Shown here piece after piece: positions 44,161-55,723 of a stretch of DNA of 64,000 nucleotides. The notes under the pieces were generated by a model that saw only the letters and a list, made by a program, of their open reading frames with translations, searched no databases and was not told where the DNA came from. The position numbers and the translations under genes are program-made. Position 1 is the stretch's first letter; the number at the start of each line of letters is the position of its first letter. The DNA lies in assembly GCA_963383645.1 (NCBI GenBank), contig OY726572.1, positions 70,246,856 to 70,310,855 on the forward strand, in the 5' to 3' direction. This DNA comes from Muscardinus avellanarius. Taxonomy: Eukaryota > Chordata > Mammalia > Rodentia > Gliridae.

Positions 44161-44775
44161 ATCCAGTGCCCTGCTCCAATTTACTAGCGGGCTCCAGCTC
44201 AGAGCAGAAGGGGCTGGGGCTAGAGGGAGAAGTGGACCAGGATGCAGCAGATGTTTGTTGGCCAAGGAAGTGCACAGAGAGGACTGGAAAGAGTCACTCT
44301 GAGTGGAGATTCCCTAGTGACGTACCTTCTAAGTCGCTAAAATGGTTGGGCAGCAGCACTCTCCTCTCCAAACTTTGAGAAGAGAATTAGAGGAAGCAGA
44401 GAATGGAGACATCACTTCTTAATTCTTTGGTTTTGGGGTGATGGGAAATTGATGAGGAAGTGTGTAGGGAGGCGGGAGGGTCTTTTGAGGTAGCCAAGGG
44501 ATTCCTCACAGCTGCTCCAGAGTGAATTTGCCTGGGACCCCACTTCTCCTGCTCTCTGTGAGGCTGAATCAGGAGGACAATCACTGCTCAGCCTGAAGAC
44601 CCACAAGAAGTCTCTGTCCAGAAAACAAGTGATGCTGGACAAAGATCCATAAACCCTACATTTCATACACAGAACTTGATGAGGCCTAACTGGGAAGCAA
44701 TCCTAGGCACAGTTAAGAGGTTTTATTTTCCCTCCTTGACTCATGGTAAACTATTTGGCTAGTTCAGTTTCTCTC
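44161..44775. other. Unique sequence
   Basis: Frames on both strands (84 codons at 44412-44666 -) have no signature. Confidence 0.4.
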
Positions 44776-45187
44776 AGATGTAGACATGCATTGTTTAAAG
44801 TAGGAGACACATTCTGAGAAATGCACTGTTAGATGATTTTATGCAAATAGCACAGAATGTACTTATAAAATCTAGATGATTTAGCCTCCTACATATCTAG
44901 GCTATATGGTATGGCGTGTTGCTCCTAGGGTACAAACCTGTAGAGTATTATTGAATTAAATTCTGTTGGCAATTGTAAAAGAATGCTAATTATTTGTGTA
45001 CCTAAACATAGAAAACATACAACAAAAATACAGTATAAAAGATAAAAGCATTATTCCTGCTCAGGGTCCTTACCATAATGGGGCTTGCAGGACCAGAAGC
45101 TCTGGCTGAGTTAGTGAGTGAATGGTGAATGACCTTGAAGGCCAGGACATCACTGAACAGAACTGTCGGCTTAAAACACCAGACATG

Positions 45188-45405
45188 GCCAGGTGTGGTG
45201 GCACATGGCTGTAATCCTAGTACTGAGGAGGCTGAGACAGGAGGATTACAAGTCTGAGGCTAGCCTCAGCAACTTAGCGAGGCCTTCAGCAACTCAGTGA
45301 GACCATGTTTCAAAAAATAAAAGAAAAGAGCTAGGTGTGTAGCTCAGAGGGAGAATGCCAGTGGGTTCAATCCTTAGTATCAAACAAAACAAAACAAAAC
45401 AAAAC
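45188..45405 (+). mobile_element. B1-dID SINE inside Tigger relic
   Basis: Full-length older-subfamily copy with an AAAAC tail. TSD-like aaaacaccagaca (45173) and aaaacactataca (45400). Confidence 0.92.
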
Positions 45406-45736
45406 ACTATACACTTAGGATTCACTGAATTTATTTTTAAAAGGCTTCTTTCTTCAATAATAAGCAAACCTTATCTTACTATAATTTTTAATAAACTTTA
45501 ATATGAAGACTGTACAGATATTAGGCTTGGCCTCTGCAGAATCAGGATCACCATTATCAGTGTCTTCCATCTCCATATCTCCACGTACATATCCCACTGG
45601 AAGGTCTTCAAGGGAAATAAACCTGAAGGCAAGGTATAGGTACCAGGTCAGCTGCTATGATAACAGTGCCTTCTCCTGGAAATTCTCATAAAGGATCTGC
45701 CAGAGGCTCTTCTCTAGGGGGTGTCATTCTTTCCAG

Positions 45737-45738
<2 letters not shown>

Positions 45739-45781
<43 letters not shown>
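45739..45781. repeat. (AT)n microsatellite
   Basis: About 21 perfect AT units within the Tigger relic. Self-complementary. Confidence 0.95.
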
Positions 45782-45783
<2 letters not shown>

Positions 45784-45894
45784 TATTTCTTTTCTTTTAA
45801 CATAGTTTTGCTCGTAAGAAGATAATTCACCATGAATATTCCTCTTTAGTTATGAGAAGTTTTCAGTGTTGGGGTCCATGTTTTCAAACTTTTG

Positions 45895-46082
45895 TTTTGT
45901 TTTGTAGTACTGGGAACTGAATTGAGGGATGCTTTACCACTAAGCAACATCCCAAGCCCTTTCTGTTTTTTATTTGAGACAGGGCCCTGGTATGTTATCA
46001 AGGCTGGTCTTGAACATGAGAGCCCCTTGCTTCAGCCTCCTGAGTTGCTGGAATAACAAGCTTTCACTGCTGCGCCTGGGTT
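45895..46082 (-). mobile_element. Old SINE inside Tigger relic, with TSD
   Basis: Inverted, diverged dimer (gtactgggaactgaattgag; 'cctcctgagttgctggaata'). TSD atgttttcaaactttt at 45879-45894 and 46083-46098 is intact although the SINE body is diverged. Confidence 0.9.
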
Positions 46083-46292
46083 ATGTTTTCAAACTTTTTA
46101 AGCTCATTGGAGCCTAAAAAAGCTTCTGCTAAACCCATAACTGTGAATTTTCTTTTTGGTTCTTCTGCAGTTCCCTCTTCTTTTGCCTGATTAGATAGGA
46201 GTTCCTGTTCCAGTTTCACGATAATCTTCTAGGACCGCCATCCTGTATGCAGTCTGTTGGTGGCTAAAGCATCATTATGCAGTTCCTGGCTG

Positions 46293-48004
46293 GAACAGGA
46301 ACTCCGCTGAGCACTTAAGAGTCATAAAGCAGTCTCACTTCTCTCTTGGGTAAGAGTCAAGCTCTGAACCTTATGCTTTCCTTCTCTCTTCTGCTTGCTC
46401 TGATGGCTACTTGGACCTCATTTCCAGACCAGGAAGGGGGTAGGAAAGGACATTTTTGACTGAGATTGCCACCACCACATGCCCTCTTGGCTTGGCAGAC
46501 ATTGCAAGCTACAGGGCACTTGGCTACCTTCTCAGGCTTCCCCTGGGAGCACTCTGCTGTGTGTCTCTGGCTGAGGATAAAGCTGCTCCTTCACTGCCTA
46601 CTTAAAGCTCAAACCCTCTGAGGGCTCTCCATGTTTTCCTATGTGAACCACCTTCTTATGTGAAACTCTTGAAGGGTCTCTCTGAAGCCACATCCACTGA
46701 GAAAAGAGCACACTTAGCTCTACAGAAATCCCCCAAGCTCCAAACCACTCTTCAGCCAATTTTTTTTATACCTTTTAGCTAGGGAAAGTAATAAGATCTG
46801 GAAATCCACCTTTCAGATATCTCCTTATCATTCCTACTTGGTGGCCTAGATCTTGCTTTGGTCTGTGAGGATCTGATCATTCTCCCCAGTACTGGCTTTC
46901 GGAATGTGTAGCCTCCCTCCGCGGTCACACAGAGCTCTGCACCGAGAGGGCCCCTGAACTAGGATTAATGCGCTCCTGTCACTATCTTGAACTCTTAAAA
47001 CATTTGAACAAGTGGCCCTGCATTTTTAATCTGGACCGAGGCCAGCAAATTATTTAGCTGCTCCCGGTGGCTCCTATTAAATTGGGGGCTTTGCTGAAAC
47101 TGAGAACAGTTTCTTCTTAGCATCTTATTAGGGGCGATTTCAGGCCTGTTTAGAGTTCTTATTTTTGAGGATGAGTAAACTGGAGGACAAACCCACACAC
47201 ATCAATTTGGGGCCTATGAAAAGACTCCTCAGATAAAAGAAGTCCAGAGTTCACAGAGGCAAAGGAAGGACATACTTGAAAAAAGATTTACCGTAGGAAG
47301 CAAAAGTAATTTAAGGCAGCATCTGTTTGTCCTTTCAGTAAAATTCAATTAAGTCTAGATTCTATGAAACATGAGATTAAAGATGGGATAAGACAATAAA
47401 TAGCAAAAGTAAGCTTGCTTACAGGAAGGCAAAAATCAAAAGAGAAGTCAGATAGAAACAAGCATGATGACTTGGCAGAAGGTTATACTGTATTAGAAGA
47501 AAAAAGCACAGTAGACCCTGTAGATAATTGCATCAGTAATGTGCCCAACAAGCTCGAGAGATTTTCCAAATCTCTCAATGAGATGAGAAATGAGATGGAA
47601 ATGACTAGAGAGGAAAAGGGAGAGGTCAAAGACAGGCAGTGGCAAGGTGGCAGGGAGCCAGTGGTCTTCCTCCATGGAATAAAGGAGCAAATGAGATAGA
47701 AGTAAAGTTGACCAGCAACTCAAAATTGCCAGACTACTTCCTGAAGATATGCACGTAGCAGAAGGAACCCCAAGGTTTAATAATAACTAAACCTTGCCTT
47801 GCCAATAAAATATTTCTCCATTATAATGGTGGCAAAGGTCATTGATTTTGTGTCCTAATGCCTTCTAAGTTTGAAGGTGTTCTGCTAAAAGCCTCATGAA
47901 CTGCCTCTCTAGTCCTTTGACCTTGTGCTAATCTCACATGTAGTTATAAGGCATCTTTATTTTTCCCTGTTTACAGCTTCTATACTAATGTATAAGGACA
48001 GTCA
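46293..48004. other. Unique sequence with one exon-like frame
   Basis: A 94-codon plus frame at 47415-47699 is rich in Lys, Glu, Arg and Asn, with a stretch that could be helical. No family was recognised and no initiation or splice signals were convincing. Confidence 0.35.
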
Positions 48005-48125
48005 GCAATAATGCCATTTATAGATACAATGATCAAGACTTTACAAAGTGCTTTTGTTTATGTTTCATTTGAGCCTCTCAGCAATGCTGTGGGCAGAGAG
48101 TATTATCAGAAGTCACAGGCCCCCA
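48005..48125 (-). repeat. MIR relic
   Basis: 'actttacaaagtgcttttgt' and 'gcctctcagcaatgctgtgg' match reversed MIR text. Partial. Confidence 0.65.
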
Positions 48126-48839
48126 GGTAGCGGTGTCCCCTGTTAAGGGTCTGAGTTCATTTGATGGTATAATTGGAGCTATGTTGATGGCAGCCAATTC
48201 AAAAATAAATATTCTTGAGGGTTTGGGAGTGGCTGTGATATTGCACTTTAGAGAAATAATTGCCATACATTTCTGTGATTGAACCTAGAGGGCAATATAT
48301 CCTGATAGAAAGAATGGAACACTGAACCTCTCATTTGAGGGGTTGCAAATGCATTTGAATCCAGCAAAATGGGCCAATAGACCTAGCTTGAAAATGAGTT
48401 GTGTCACAGTTCAAAATGTTGTAGACTCTATTTGGAAACTCAGATAGTCAATAAATAATGCAGTTTTAAATATCTGAAGGCAGCTTTTATAACCAATGGT
48501 ATATATCCCTAAGTGGTGTAACAACTCAGAAGCCTATTAGGAAGATGTGCAGAATAGAATGGCTAGTTTCTGAATAGAACCAGAGGTAATGATGTCAGAT
48601 TCCATTTCATCAAAACAAAAAAAGAAGGACTGGATAAAAGAGGTAAAAATGGCTATAGAGTATTTATTTGAACAAAGTAATAATGTCTTACAAGATAATG
48701 CATTTAATGAATCATGGAATGTTCTAGTTTGGGATTTCAGAAATGGTCAACAGTTAGCATTACTATTTTTCTGTCTGTGGCAGACATGGCTAATCTATTA
48801 TAAAAGTCTTTCTTGCTTGGATATAGCTTAAAATACTTT
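48126..48839. other. Unique sequence
   Basis: No repeat recognised. The 80-codon frame at 48589-48831 has no signature. Confidence 0.4.
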
Positions 48840-48840
48840 T

Positions 48841-49030
48841 TTTTTCTTTTTTGGTGGTACTGGGGTTCCTGGAAACCCTTCTATCCCCGGGCTACACTCC
48901 CAGACCTATTTTATACTTTTATTTGGAAACAGGGTCTCTTAAGCCAGTGAGGCTGGCTTCGAACCTGCGTGATCCTCCTGTCTCAGCCTCCCAAGTGCGG
49001 GGATTACAAGCGTGCGCCACCACGCCCGGC
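48841..49030 (-). mobile_element. B1-dID SINE, hairpin type, with TSD
   Basis: Inverted copy ending 'gccaccacgcccggc'. TSD ttaaaatactttt (48828-48840) and ttaagacactttt (49031-49043). The loop between the arms is 'tga'-like. Confidence 0.94.
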
Positions 49031-49134
49031 TTAAGACACTTTTAAAGGCACCATGTCAAGTCACCTTTCTCAGTCCATCAGAGCTGTTTCCTAGGATGTC
49101 ATTTACAATCTAGTTCTGCTTTCTAATTTTTTTT

Positions 49135-49240
49135 TAGAGAAGGTTACTGAATCTCAGAAGGATAAAGTCACTTACAGTTCATATAATCTTGGAAAAAGAG
49201 CCAGGACTTTGACTTGAATCTATGATTTCATAACCAAGTA
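49135..49240 (-). repeat. MIR relic (tentative)
   Basis: 'ggataaagtcacttacagtt' and 'gagccaggactttgacttga' resemble reversed MIR. Diverged. Confidence 0.4.
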
Positions 49241-49370
49241 GTTGTTCTGTTATATCAGATTAGAATTCAAAATTGGGATAAGCATAAAAACTTGAAATTA
49301 TAATCCAACACTAATTTTGGTGTGTTATCACTATGTGAAATGAATTTGGTATATGTGCCTATACACATGC

Positions 49371-49371
<1 letters not shown>

Positions 49372-49420
<49 letters not shown>

Positions 49421-49424
49421 GTGT
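49372..49424. repeat. (GT)n microsatellite
   Basis: About 25 GT units with one GC interruption. No SINE adjoins it. Confidence 0.95.
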
Positions 49425-50713
49425 TCTAAGTACAAATCACTATGAATCAAAAGTTCTCTTTCAGATGCCACACACTGAGAGAATTTGCTCTGGAATTTAT
49501 AATTTATTTCAAACTTAAAATCTTTCATTTGGAAATAAAAAAAATTGCCCCCAGGCTGAAACAACCAACCAAAAATAAAGAAAACAAAAATCTAACCCCA
49601 AATCCCTTAAGATCTTTCATGAACCATGACTTCCTATCCCAGCCTTCTTTCTTACCATGCTTCCTTGAAATGAAAAAAAATTACCTTCTCTACATTCTTC
49701 ATTTATTCTTCAGTTTCAGGTGATTTGATGTCAATAGTCCACTGAATCAGCTTCAACAAGTTACCAATGACCAAATAATCGTATTCAATGAATTTTTGCT
49801 ATTCTTATTATATGTGCTCCACATATGACCAACGACGGGTCCCTGAAGCTCTTCTTCATTCCTTGCTAATATTTCTTCTTAGCTGAGTTGCCATCACTTC
49901 ACTCTTGGCCCTTCTCTTCTTCTCAGTGTTTGCCTTTATCTCATAGCTGATGTCTTCTTAGACACTGTCCTTAGGCAATGTTATCTGCTCTCATGATTTT
50001 AATGTCCGCTATGTTGTGATGTCTCTTAGATCTATTTCTCCACCGTGACTTTTTTTCCTGAGTTTCAGATTTGTATATCAAAGAGTTTGCTGCATGGTAT
50101 ACTTGGCTATTTTCCAAGTACTTAAAACTTATCATTGTCCCATATGAACTACTTTTTCCCAGAGCAAATAATGCTAAATTTGGTATATGTGTGTGTTTGG
50201 GCACCCAGTTTCTTTATATCACCTATTTTTTTTTTGGCCTGAGCCAATAAATCAGAGAATAAGCCTATATTCCTCTCTTCACAACTCCCTGCGTTCAATA
50301 CCTAACACCTGTTCATTTATTCTTTTAAAAATTTCTTGACGTCCTTCTAGTTCCGGCCTTTATCACCCATTGCCTGAATGATGCAAACTTGTGATAACTG
50401 GTCCTACATACAGGATTGCTGTTTTTAAATGCTTTTTTCACATCACAGACAAGGCATTCCCTTTGCAAACTAATTCTTATTTTGTTATTTGCAACTTAAA
50501 ACTCTATACTAACTCCCCTTGGCCCTCAGAATAAAGCTCCTTAACCTGCCTTGGCATTACCTTTTCTTCACCTCCTCCTTCCAATAATTTTTTTTCACTC
50601 TATGTACTTATATTATCACCAGCTGCTCACCTCCGGCACACCAGTGCCCATGGCCCACAAACCAGGTACACTGACACACAAATTTCCACACTCCCATTAG
50701 CCTCCATTGTCAT
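49425..50713. other. Unique sequence
   Basis: No feature firmly recognised. A stretch near 50330-50560 has the flavour of an old interspersed repeat (cccttggccctcagaataaa), too weak to name. Confidence 0.35.
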
Positions 50714-51101
50714 AGTTTGTATATCGAATGTGTGCTGAAGAGCTCATGTATTAATGTTCAGAGTCGATTAAATTAAGTCCCGAGGATAAGTCCATGGTAA
50801 TGGATTTACTGGGTGGTAACTCAGGTAGATAGAGTGTGGCTGGAGGAGATGCTTGCCTGCGAGTGTGGCCCCAGGGACTGTGCTTGTGTTAGCTCTCTCT
50901 GGCTTCCAGCCTCCATGAGGTGAAAACAGCTCTGCTCATGCCTCTTTCTGCCTCCCTCTGTCATGCCCCGAGCTCCATCAATGAACCTGGCCTCACATGG
51001 ACTGAACTCTGCCAGAACTGTGAGCACATAAATCTTCCTTCCTCCAAGTCGTGTGTGGTCAGGCTTATTGGCTACAAGGAGTAACAATGCTGACTGAAAC
51101 A
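50714..51101 (+). mobile_element. MaLR-type LTR
   Basis: Begins 'catagtttgtatatcgaatg', has 'gaactgtgagcacataaatc' near the polyadenylation region and ends 'acaatgctgactgaaaca'. This is the order of MST/MLT1-type LTRs in sense orientation. Solo, about 390 bases. Confidence 0.72.
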
Positions 51102-51769
51102 TCCATCCCCCCAATCACCTTTCTCTCCAATGTGTTTCTTTAACTCCTTGTGCTGTGCTGAGTCTCAAATACATTATATATGATAATAGGGGTACCTGCT
51201 TGAAACACCAACTGCTCTCCATGGCGACAAGCCCACATGAATTCCCTAGGCTGCCTGCCTGGCTGTTCTTTCATTGCAACATTCAGAATCTCCTTATTTT
51301 TAGGGAAGCAAGAAGGCTACAGGAGAACCACTTATGTTGAGCCACGGAATAACTAGGTCCTTAAATCCTACATTCTTCCCCCATGGGGAGCTCCACAGTG
51401 CAGTGGGTCTGAAGGAGAGGAGCAGGATGTACTGAGCGCGAATCTTGAGTTTGGACTGAAGTTCTGGCAGCCTGAGTTTTAGGCTTAACCTGAGTTATTC
51501 TCACCCTGAATAGCTACTTGGCAATGTCCTAGTCAATTATACATCATATGAATTCCTGCATCAACTTTCTCTGATTGTTTCCTCCAGGCATTCACAGCAG
51601 GGGTGGCAGCCCCGGGCCGTGGGGAATCTTTAAAATGCAGTGTTGGTAGCTAAGGAACTAGATCTTCCCCCAGTTGGCAGGGAGACGCGGAAGCAGCTTT
51701 GAGGAAGGCTTCTAATGGCCTGGATTTCTTCCCATCCGTCTTTACCTGACCCACCATAAACAGACCTTT
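51102..51769. other. Unique sequence
   Basis: No feature recognised. Confidence 0.4.
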
Positions 51770-51930
51770 GAATACTTTCTACTTAAAATATGCTCCATGG
51801 AGCCTCTATCAAGACACCTCGACTCCCAGGCCCCATCCCAGATCTATTAACTCAGCACCTGCATGTTAACAATGTCCCTGGTGATTTATGGGCAACATTA
51901 AATTTTGAGGAGCATTGCATTAAAACACAG
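51770..51930. repeat. hAT (MER5/MER20-like) relic
   Basis: 'cccaggccccatcccagatc', 'cctggtgatttatgggcaac' and 'attttgaggagcattgc' are in the order of a small Charlie-type element. Confidence 0.6.
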
Positions 51931-52043
51931 TTAATACATCAGTTTCTCCAGTGGATTTGGAACCTGTAGGCTGTACAAACTGTACCTTACTTGACCTCCT
52001 TGAATCACCTTGTTGATAATCATTATTACTTTTAATTCTTTCT

Positions 52044-52180
52044 GGGCTGGGCGTGGTGGAGCACACTTGTAATCCAGGTACTTGAGAGGCTGAGACAGGA
52101 GGATCGCAGGTGCAAAGCCAGCCTTAGAAACTTAGTGAGGCTCTCTGCAAACTAGTGGACCCTGTTTCCAAATAAGAAAC
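52044..52180 (+). mobile_element. SINE lacking the ID arm
   Basis: B1 half and linker only, ending 'gtttccaaataagaaac'. TSD aattctttct at 52034-52043 and 52181-52190 shows it inserted in this form, so it is a monomeric 3'-shortened copy and not a later deletion. Confidence 0.9.
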
Positions 52181-52273
52181 AATTCTTTCTTAACTCATAG
52201 TATTTGGAGATAATTCACTTATTGTTTCTCTTTCCTTCTGGACTAGCTCCGCTCAATAAAAATAAGCAAACTC

Positions 52274-52443
52274 TATGCGGTGGTGCATGTCTATAATCCC
52301 AGTACTTAGGAGGCTTGAACAGGAGCATCACAGGGTCAAAGACAGCCTCAGCAATGTACTGAGACTCTCTGAAATCAAGTGAAAACAAAACAAAAAATAT
52401 AAGGGATTGGAGGAGTAGTTTGGAGGTAGATTGCTCCTGCTAA
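52274..52443 (+). mobile_element. B1-dID-type SINE, 5'-shortened
   Basis: Starts at 'atgcggtggtgcatgtctat' and ends in a decayed ID arm (gtagattgctcctgctaaga) that passes into a CA array. Confidence 0.85.
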
Positions 52444-52481
<38 letters not shown>

Positions 52482-52484
52482 TGC
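52444..52484. repeat. (CA)n microsatellite
   Basis: About 17 CA units on the SINE tail. Confidence 0.95.
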
Positions 52485-52879
52485 ATCCTGTAAGCCTCAG
52501 ATGCAAAGCAAATATGTAATTTCTATTTTTTCTAGTAGCACATTAAAAATAAAAAAGCAGCTGAAAGTAATTTTACCATAAATCTTATTTAACTTAACAC
52601 ATCTAAAATCTTATAATTTCAAAGTAGAGTCAATATAAAAAGTTGTCGAGCTCTTTTGCATATTTATAACCAGTCCTAAAAATCCAGTGTGCATTTTATA
52701 TTTTTTGCACTTCTTACCTTCCAGATGTTCAGTGGTTACCTGTGGCTAGTGTGGACCGAGACTATCAGGTTCTCGATGGGAAGGACCAAGTTTCCTTTTG
52801 CATTGAATTCTACTGTTGACTGCAGTTGCCTGGTATGAATCATGTGCGTGATGCCTTTATTCACTGAACATTTATTCAT

Positions 52880-53000
52880 TAGGCCAATATGGGGTGCCTA
52901 TTATATACCAAGCACAGTTCTGGGCACTGGGGACACAGCTGTGAACAAAGCCAAATCCTTGTCCTAGTGGTACTTAGGAAGCACATGCTCAAATAAGGTC
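52880..53000. repeat. L2-like relic
   Basis: 'gtgcctattatataccaagc' and 'ctgggcactggggacacagc' match the L2 block 'gtgcctactatgtgcca...ggggatacagc'. Confidence 0.6.
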
Positions 53001-53091
53001 ATTGCATGTTGGGTAGCCGGCTTCCCTGAGGAGGTGATGCTGGAGGAGAGATTCTAATGTAATAAGGAGTGAGCCATAGAAATACTCATGA

Positions 53092-53322
53092 AGGCCGGGA
53101 GTGGTGGCGCACGCTTGTAATCCCCGCGCTTGGGAGGCTGAGACAGGAGGATCGCACGGGTTCGAAGCCAGCCTCAGCTACTTAGTGAGGCTTTCAGCAA
53201 CTTAGTGAGACCCTGTTTCCAAATAAAGTATAAAATAGGTCTGGGAGTATAGCCCAGAGGTAGAAAGCCTCTGGGTTCCACCCCTAGTACCACCAAAAAA
53301 AAAAAAAAAAAAAAAAAAAAGA
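53092..53322 (+). mobile_element. Mosaic B1-dID SINE
   Basis: Head and ID arm carry hairpin-subfamily marks (cttgtaatccccgcgcttgg; 'aataggtctgggagtatagc'), but the centre is the older long form (cagctacttagtgaggcttt). A-tail of about 27. TSD-like agaaatac at 53079 and 53324. It could be an intermediate or a gene-conversion product. Confidence 0.93.
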
Positions 53323-53697
53323 AAGAAATACCTATGGAGAAGGAGGGGACCATTCCAGGACAGTGGAGGCAAAGTCCTTGGAGAAGACATGTTCTTATCA
53401 AGTTTCAGAAACAGACAAGAGGGCAGCAGACTTCAGTAAATTGTTTGAAAAAGAGAGGAGCAGGAAATGAGGTGAGCTAAGGACCTGGGCTTCGCATGTG
53501 TTGGGATTTACTGATCACGATAAAGAGTTTGGATTTCATAACTGCATGTGACAGGAAGCCCCTAGGGGATGTTGAGTAGGACTGTGGCTTCAGCTGGTGC
53601 AGGTCATAAAAGGATTGCATTGAGCCCTGGAGGAGAGGCAGGGATGCTGGTGGGATGGAATCTGGATCAGAGTGTCGGAAGTCCCTCCCATCTCCAT
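53323..53697. other. Unique sequence
   Basis: No feature recognised. The 157-codon frame 53569-54042 runs through the SINE at 53698 and is rejected as a gene. Confidence 0.4.
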
Positions 53698-53876
53698 ATA
53701 CTTGGTATTGAGGATCGAACCCAGGGATCTACACTCTCAGTTTTAAAATTTTTTTTTTTTTTTTACTTTGAAATAGGGTCTTGCCATGTTGCTGAGGCTG
53801 GCCTTGCACCTGCAATCCTCCTGTCTCAGCCTTTCAAGTATTGGGATGAGAAGAGTATCCCACCGTTCCTACCCAG
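53698..53876 (-). mobile_element. B1-dID-type SINE
   Basis: Inverted, with a shortened ID arm, a T-run in the linker (53748-53764), and a B1 end 'agagtatcccaccgttcc'. Confidence 0.85.
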
Positions 53877-54180
53877 CAGAAGTCACACTCTTTACACAGG
53901 TGCAGCTGCAGTGTGTCTCTGGCTTCCCGGAGGAGTTTCCTTTGGGAGAGGTGTGCAGCTTTCCTGGGGAGCCTCTGTACAAGCCTCAGCCACGCTGTGC
54001 CTCTCGGTGTGCTGTCTGAGTTGTGCGCAAGTGGGCCCTTGACAGGTGTTTACCTATTTCTCAGACATCTTATGTCTCATTGTTGTGCTGAATGACACGT
54101 CACACTGGATAATTTATGCCTGGGTGAGTCCAACTGCCATGCATTTTCCATCCTTTTAAAATTAAAATCAAGTATATATG

Positions 54181-54222
<42 letters not shown>

Positions 54223-54639
54223 CATATACAAATATATATTCCTTTTCTTAATGAGGCTTTCCTCCTCTGTCATGCATCAGCTTGACAAGCACGCTGCTTC
54301 TCCCAGTACCAGCAGCCTGGGTGGTGTTAGGAAGACCCCCTTAGGGGCTGATTAAAAATCTCTGCCTGGTGTCACCTGCCTGAAACAGAAGCTCAGCGCC
54401 TTCTGCCACCAGGCGAAACACTTCCAACACTCAACATGAGGCACCAAGTTTCATCCTTTGGAATAAAATTCAAAACTGCATCTGCTGGAAGGTGTTTGGA
54501 ATTTAGCCTAGCTGTCAAGTTGGATCTAATTTCAATTGTGGCAAAATTGTAAAGTCAGTAAAGTTTGTGTTTTCTGCCCCCAGATTGCTTGTACTGCTGA
54601 TGTTTTACATATCTACGATAAAAATAACCAATACTCCCA
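53877..54639. other. Unique sequence with AT palindrome
   Basis: No gene seen. It holds the AT-rich inverted repeat at 54172-54229. Confidence 0.4.
54172..54229. repeat. AT-rich near-palindrome
   Basis: Left arm 'gtatatatgtatgtgtatat' mirrors right arm 'atatatacacatacatatac', with a pure TA core between. One dinucleotide differs between arms. Confidence 0.9.
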
Positions 54640-54995
54640 CCACCACCACCACAATAAGAGTAGTTTCCACCACTGCAACAAAACTCTTGAGATAAATTAA
54701 CTTAAAAAGAAGAAAGGTTTCTTTTGGCTCCAGGTTTCAGCCCATGGTCACTTGGTCCCATTGCCTTTGGGCTTGTGGTGGTGCAGTATATGGTGGTGGA
54801 GGGAATGGCTCACCTTGGAACAGCCAGGAAACAAGAGAGAGACAGGAAGGGGCTGGGGTCCTGATATGCGCTTCAAGGGCACGCCTCCAGTGACCCAACT
54901 TACTTCCATTAGGCCCCGCCTCTTAAAGGTTCCACCACCTCCCAAAAGTGTAACAAGCTAGAGACCAAGCCTCTAACAACATTCAAGATCCATAT
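54640..54995 (-). mobile_element. Rodent MaLR-like LTR
   Basis: Reversed blocks 'ggtttcttttggctccaggt', 'cccatggtcacttggtccca', 'aggccccgcctcttaaaggt', 'gagaccaagcctctaacaac' follow an MT/ORR1-type LTR. Solo. Confidence 0.65.
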
Positions 54996-55000
54996 TATAA

Positions 55001-55164
55001 GGCCTGCTATAATTGTGCATGCCTGTAATATCAGTACTTGGGAGGCCGAGAAAAAAGAATCGCAGGTTTGAGGACAGCCTCAGCAACTTAGCAAGACCCT
55101 GTTTCATATTAACAAAAGGGGCTAGGATTATGGTTCAGAGGCCGAATGCTTCTGGGTTCAATCT

Positions 55165-55166
<2 letters not shown>
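55001..55166 (+). mobile_element. B1-dID-type SINE
   Basis: Diverged dimer with a short linker and an ID arm ending 'tgggttcaatctgtaac', passing into a CA array. Confidence 0.85.
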
Positions 55167-55218
<52 letters not shown>

Positions 55219-55228
55219 CACACCACAC
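55167..55228. repeat. (CA)n microsatellite
   Basis: About 28 CA units with one CG interruption, on the SINE tail. Confidence 0.95.
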
Positions 55229-55673
55229 AATCTGAATTATCACAAATAGTCAAACAGCTAACTTTTTATTATGCCAGATGCTCCATATTCATGATCTCAC
55301 TTAAGCCACTTGACAACTTTATAAATATTGTTATTGTTCCAGTTTTACATAGTGATAAGTTAAAACTTATCAAAATAACTCTAGCATGCCCAGGTAGCTG
55401 GAATTCTACAGATTGATTGCCGAGTCTGCGTTCTCAGTGGTGTGCTAGGCGGCATCTAAGACTTCCTGTTCTTCTGTTGTGCCTGTTTATTCGTCTATTC
55501 CTTCCACCACACCTGGAGTTTCCTGTCAGTCTTCCTGCTCATGGCCTATGGGAACTTAACCAAAAATTGAAGATAAGGATGTTTGACAGGACATGTTGCA
55601 AGAAGACAGAGGAGAATCTATTAATCAAGGGATTGCTCTGCGGCTATCACAGTAGTACCACAAGCTTTTTCCT

Positions 55674-55677
<4 letters not shown>
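55229..55677. other. Unique sequence
   Basis: No feature recognised. Confidence 0.4.

Positions 55678-55721
<44 letters not shown>
55678..55721. repeat. (CT)n microsatellite
   Basis: About 21 CT units, on the tail side of the following inverted SINE. Confidence 0.95.

Positions 55722-55723
<2 letters not shown>

Larger units (their letters stand above)
44776..46292. mobile_element. MER2/Tigger2-like DNA transposon relic
   Basis: One end reads 'gacacattctgagaaatgca', 'cctaggctat'-like text at 44898 and 'gttgctcctagggtacaaac'. The other end reads 'ataatcttctaggaccgcca' and 'gcatcattatgcagttcctg'. Both match the two ends of a Tigger2/MER2 pattern. SINEs at 45188 and 45895 and an AT array interrupt it. 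No transposase frame remains. Confidence 0.72.

Noticed and set aside
53569..54042. 157-codon plus-strand frame
   Set aside because: It passes through an inverted SINE and a T-run (poly-Phe). Its remaining parts have no recognisable domain.
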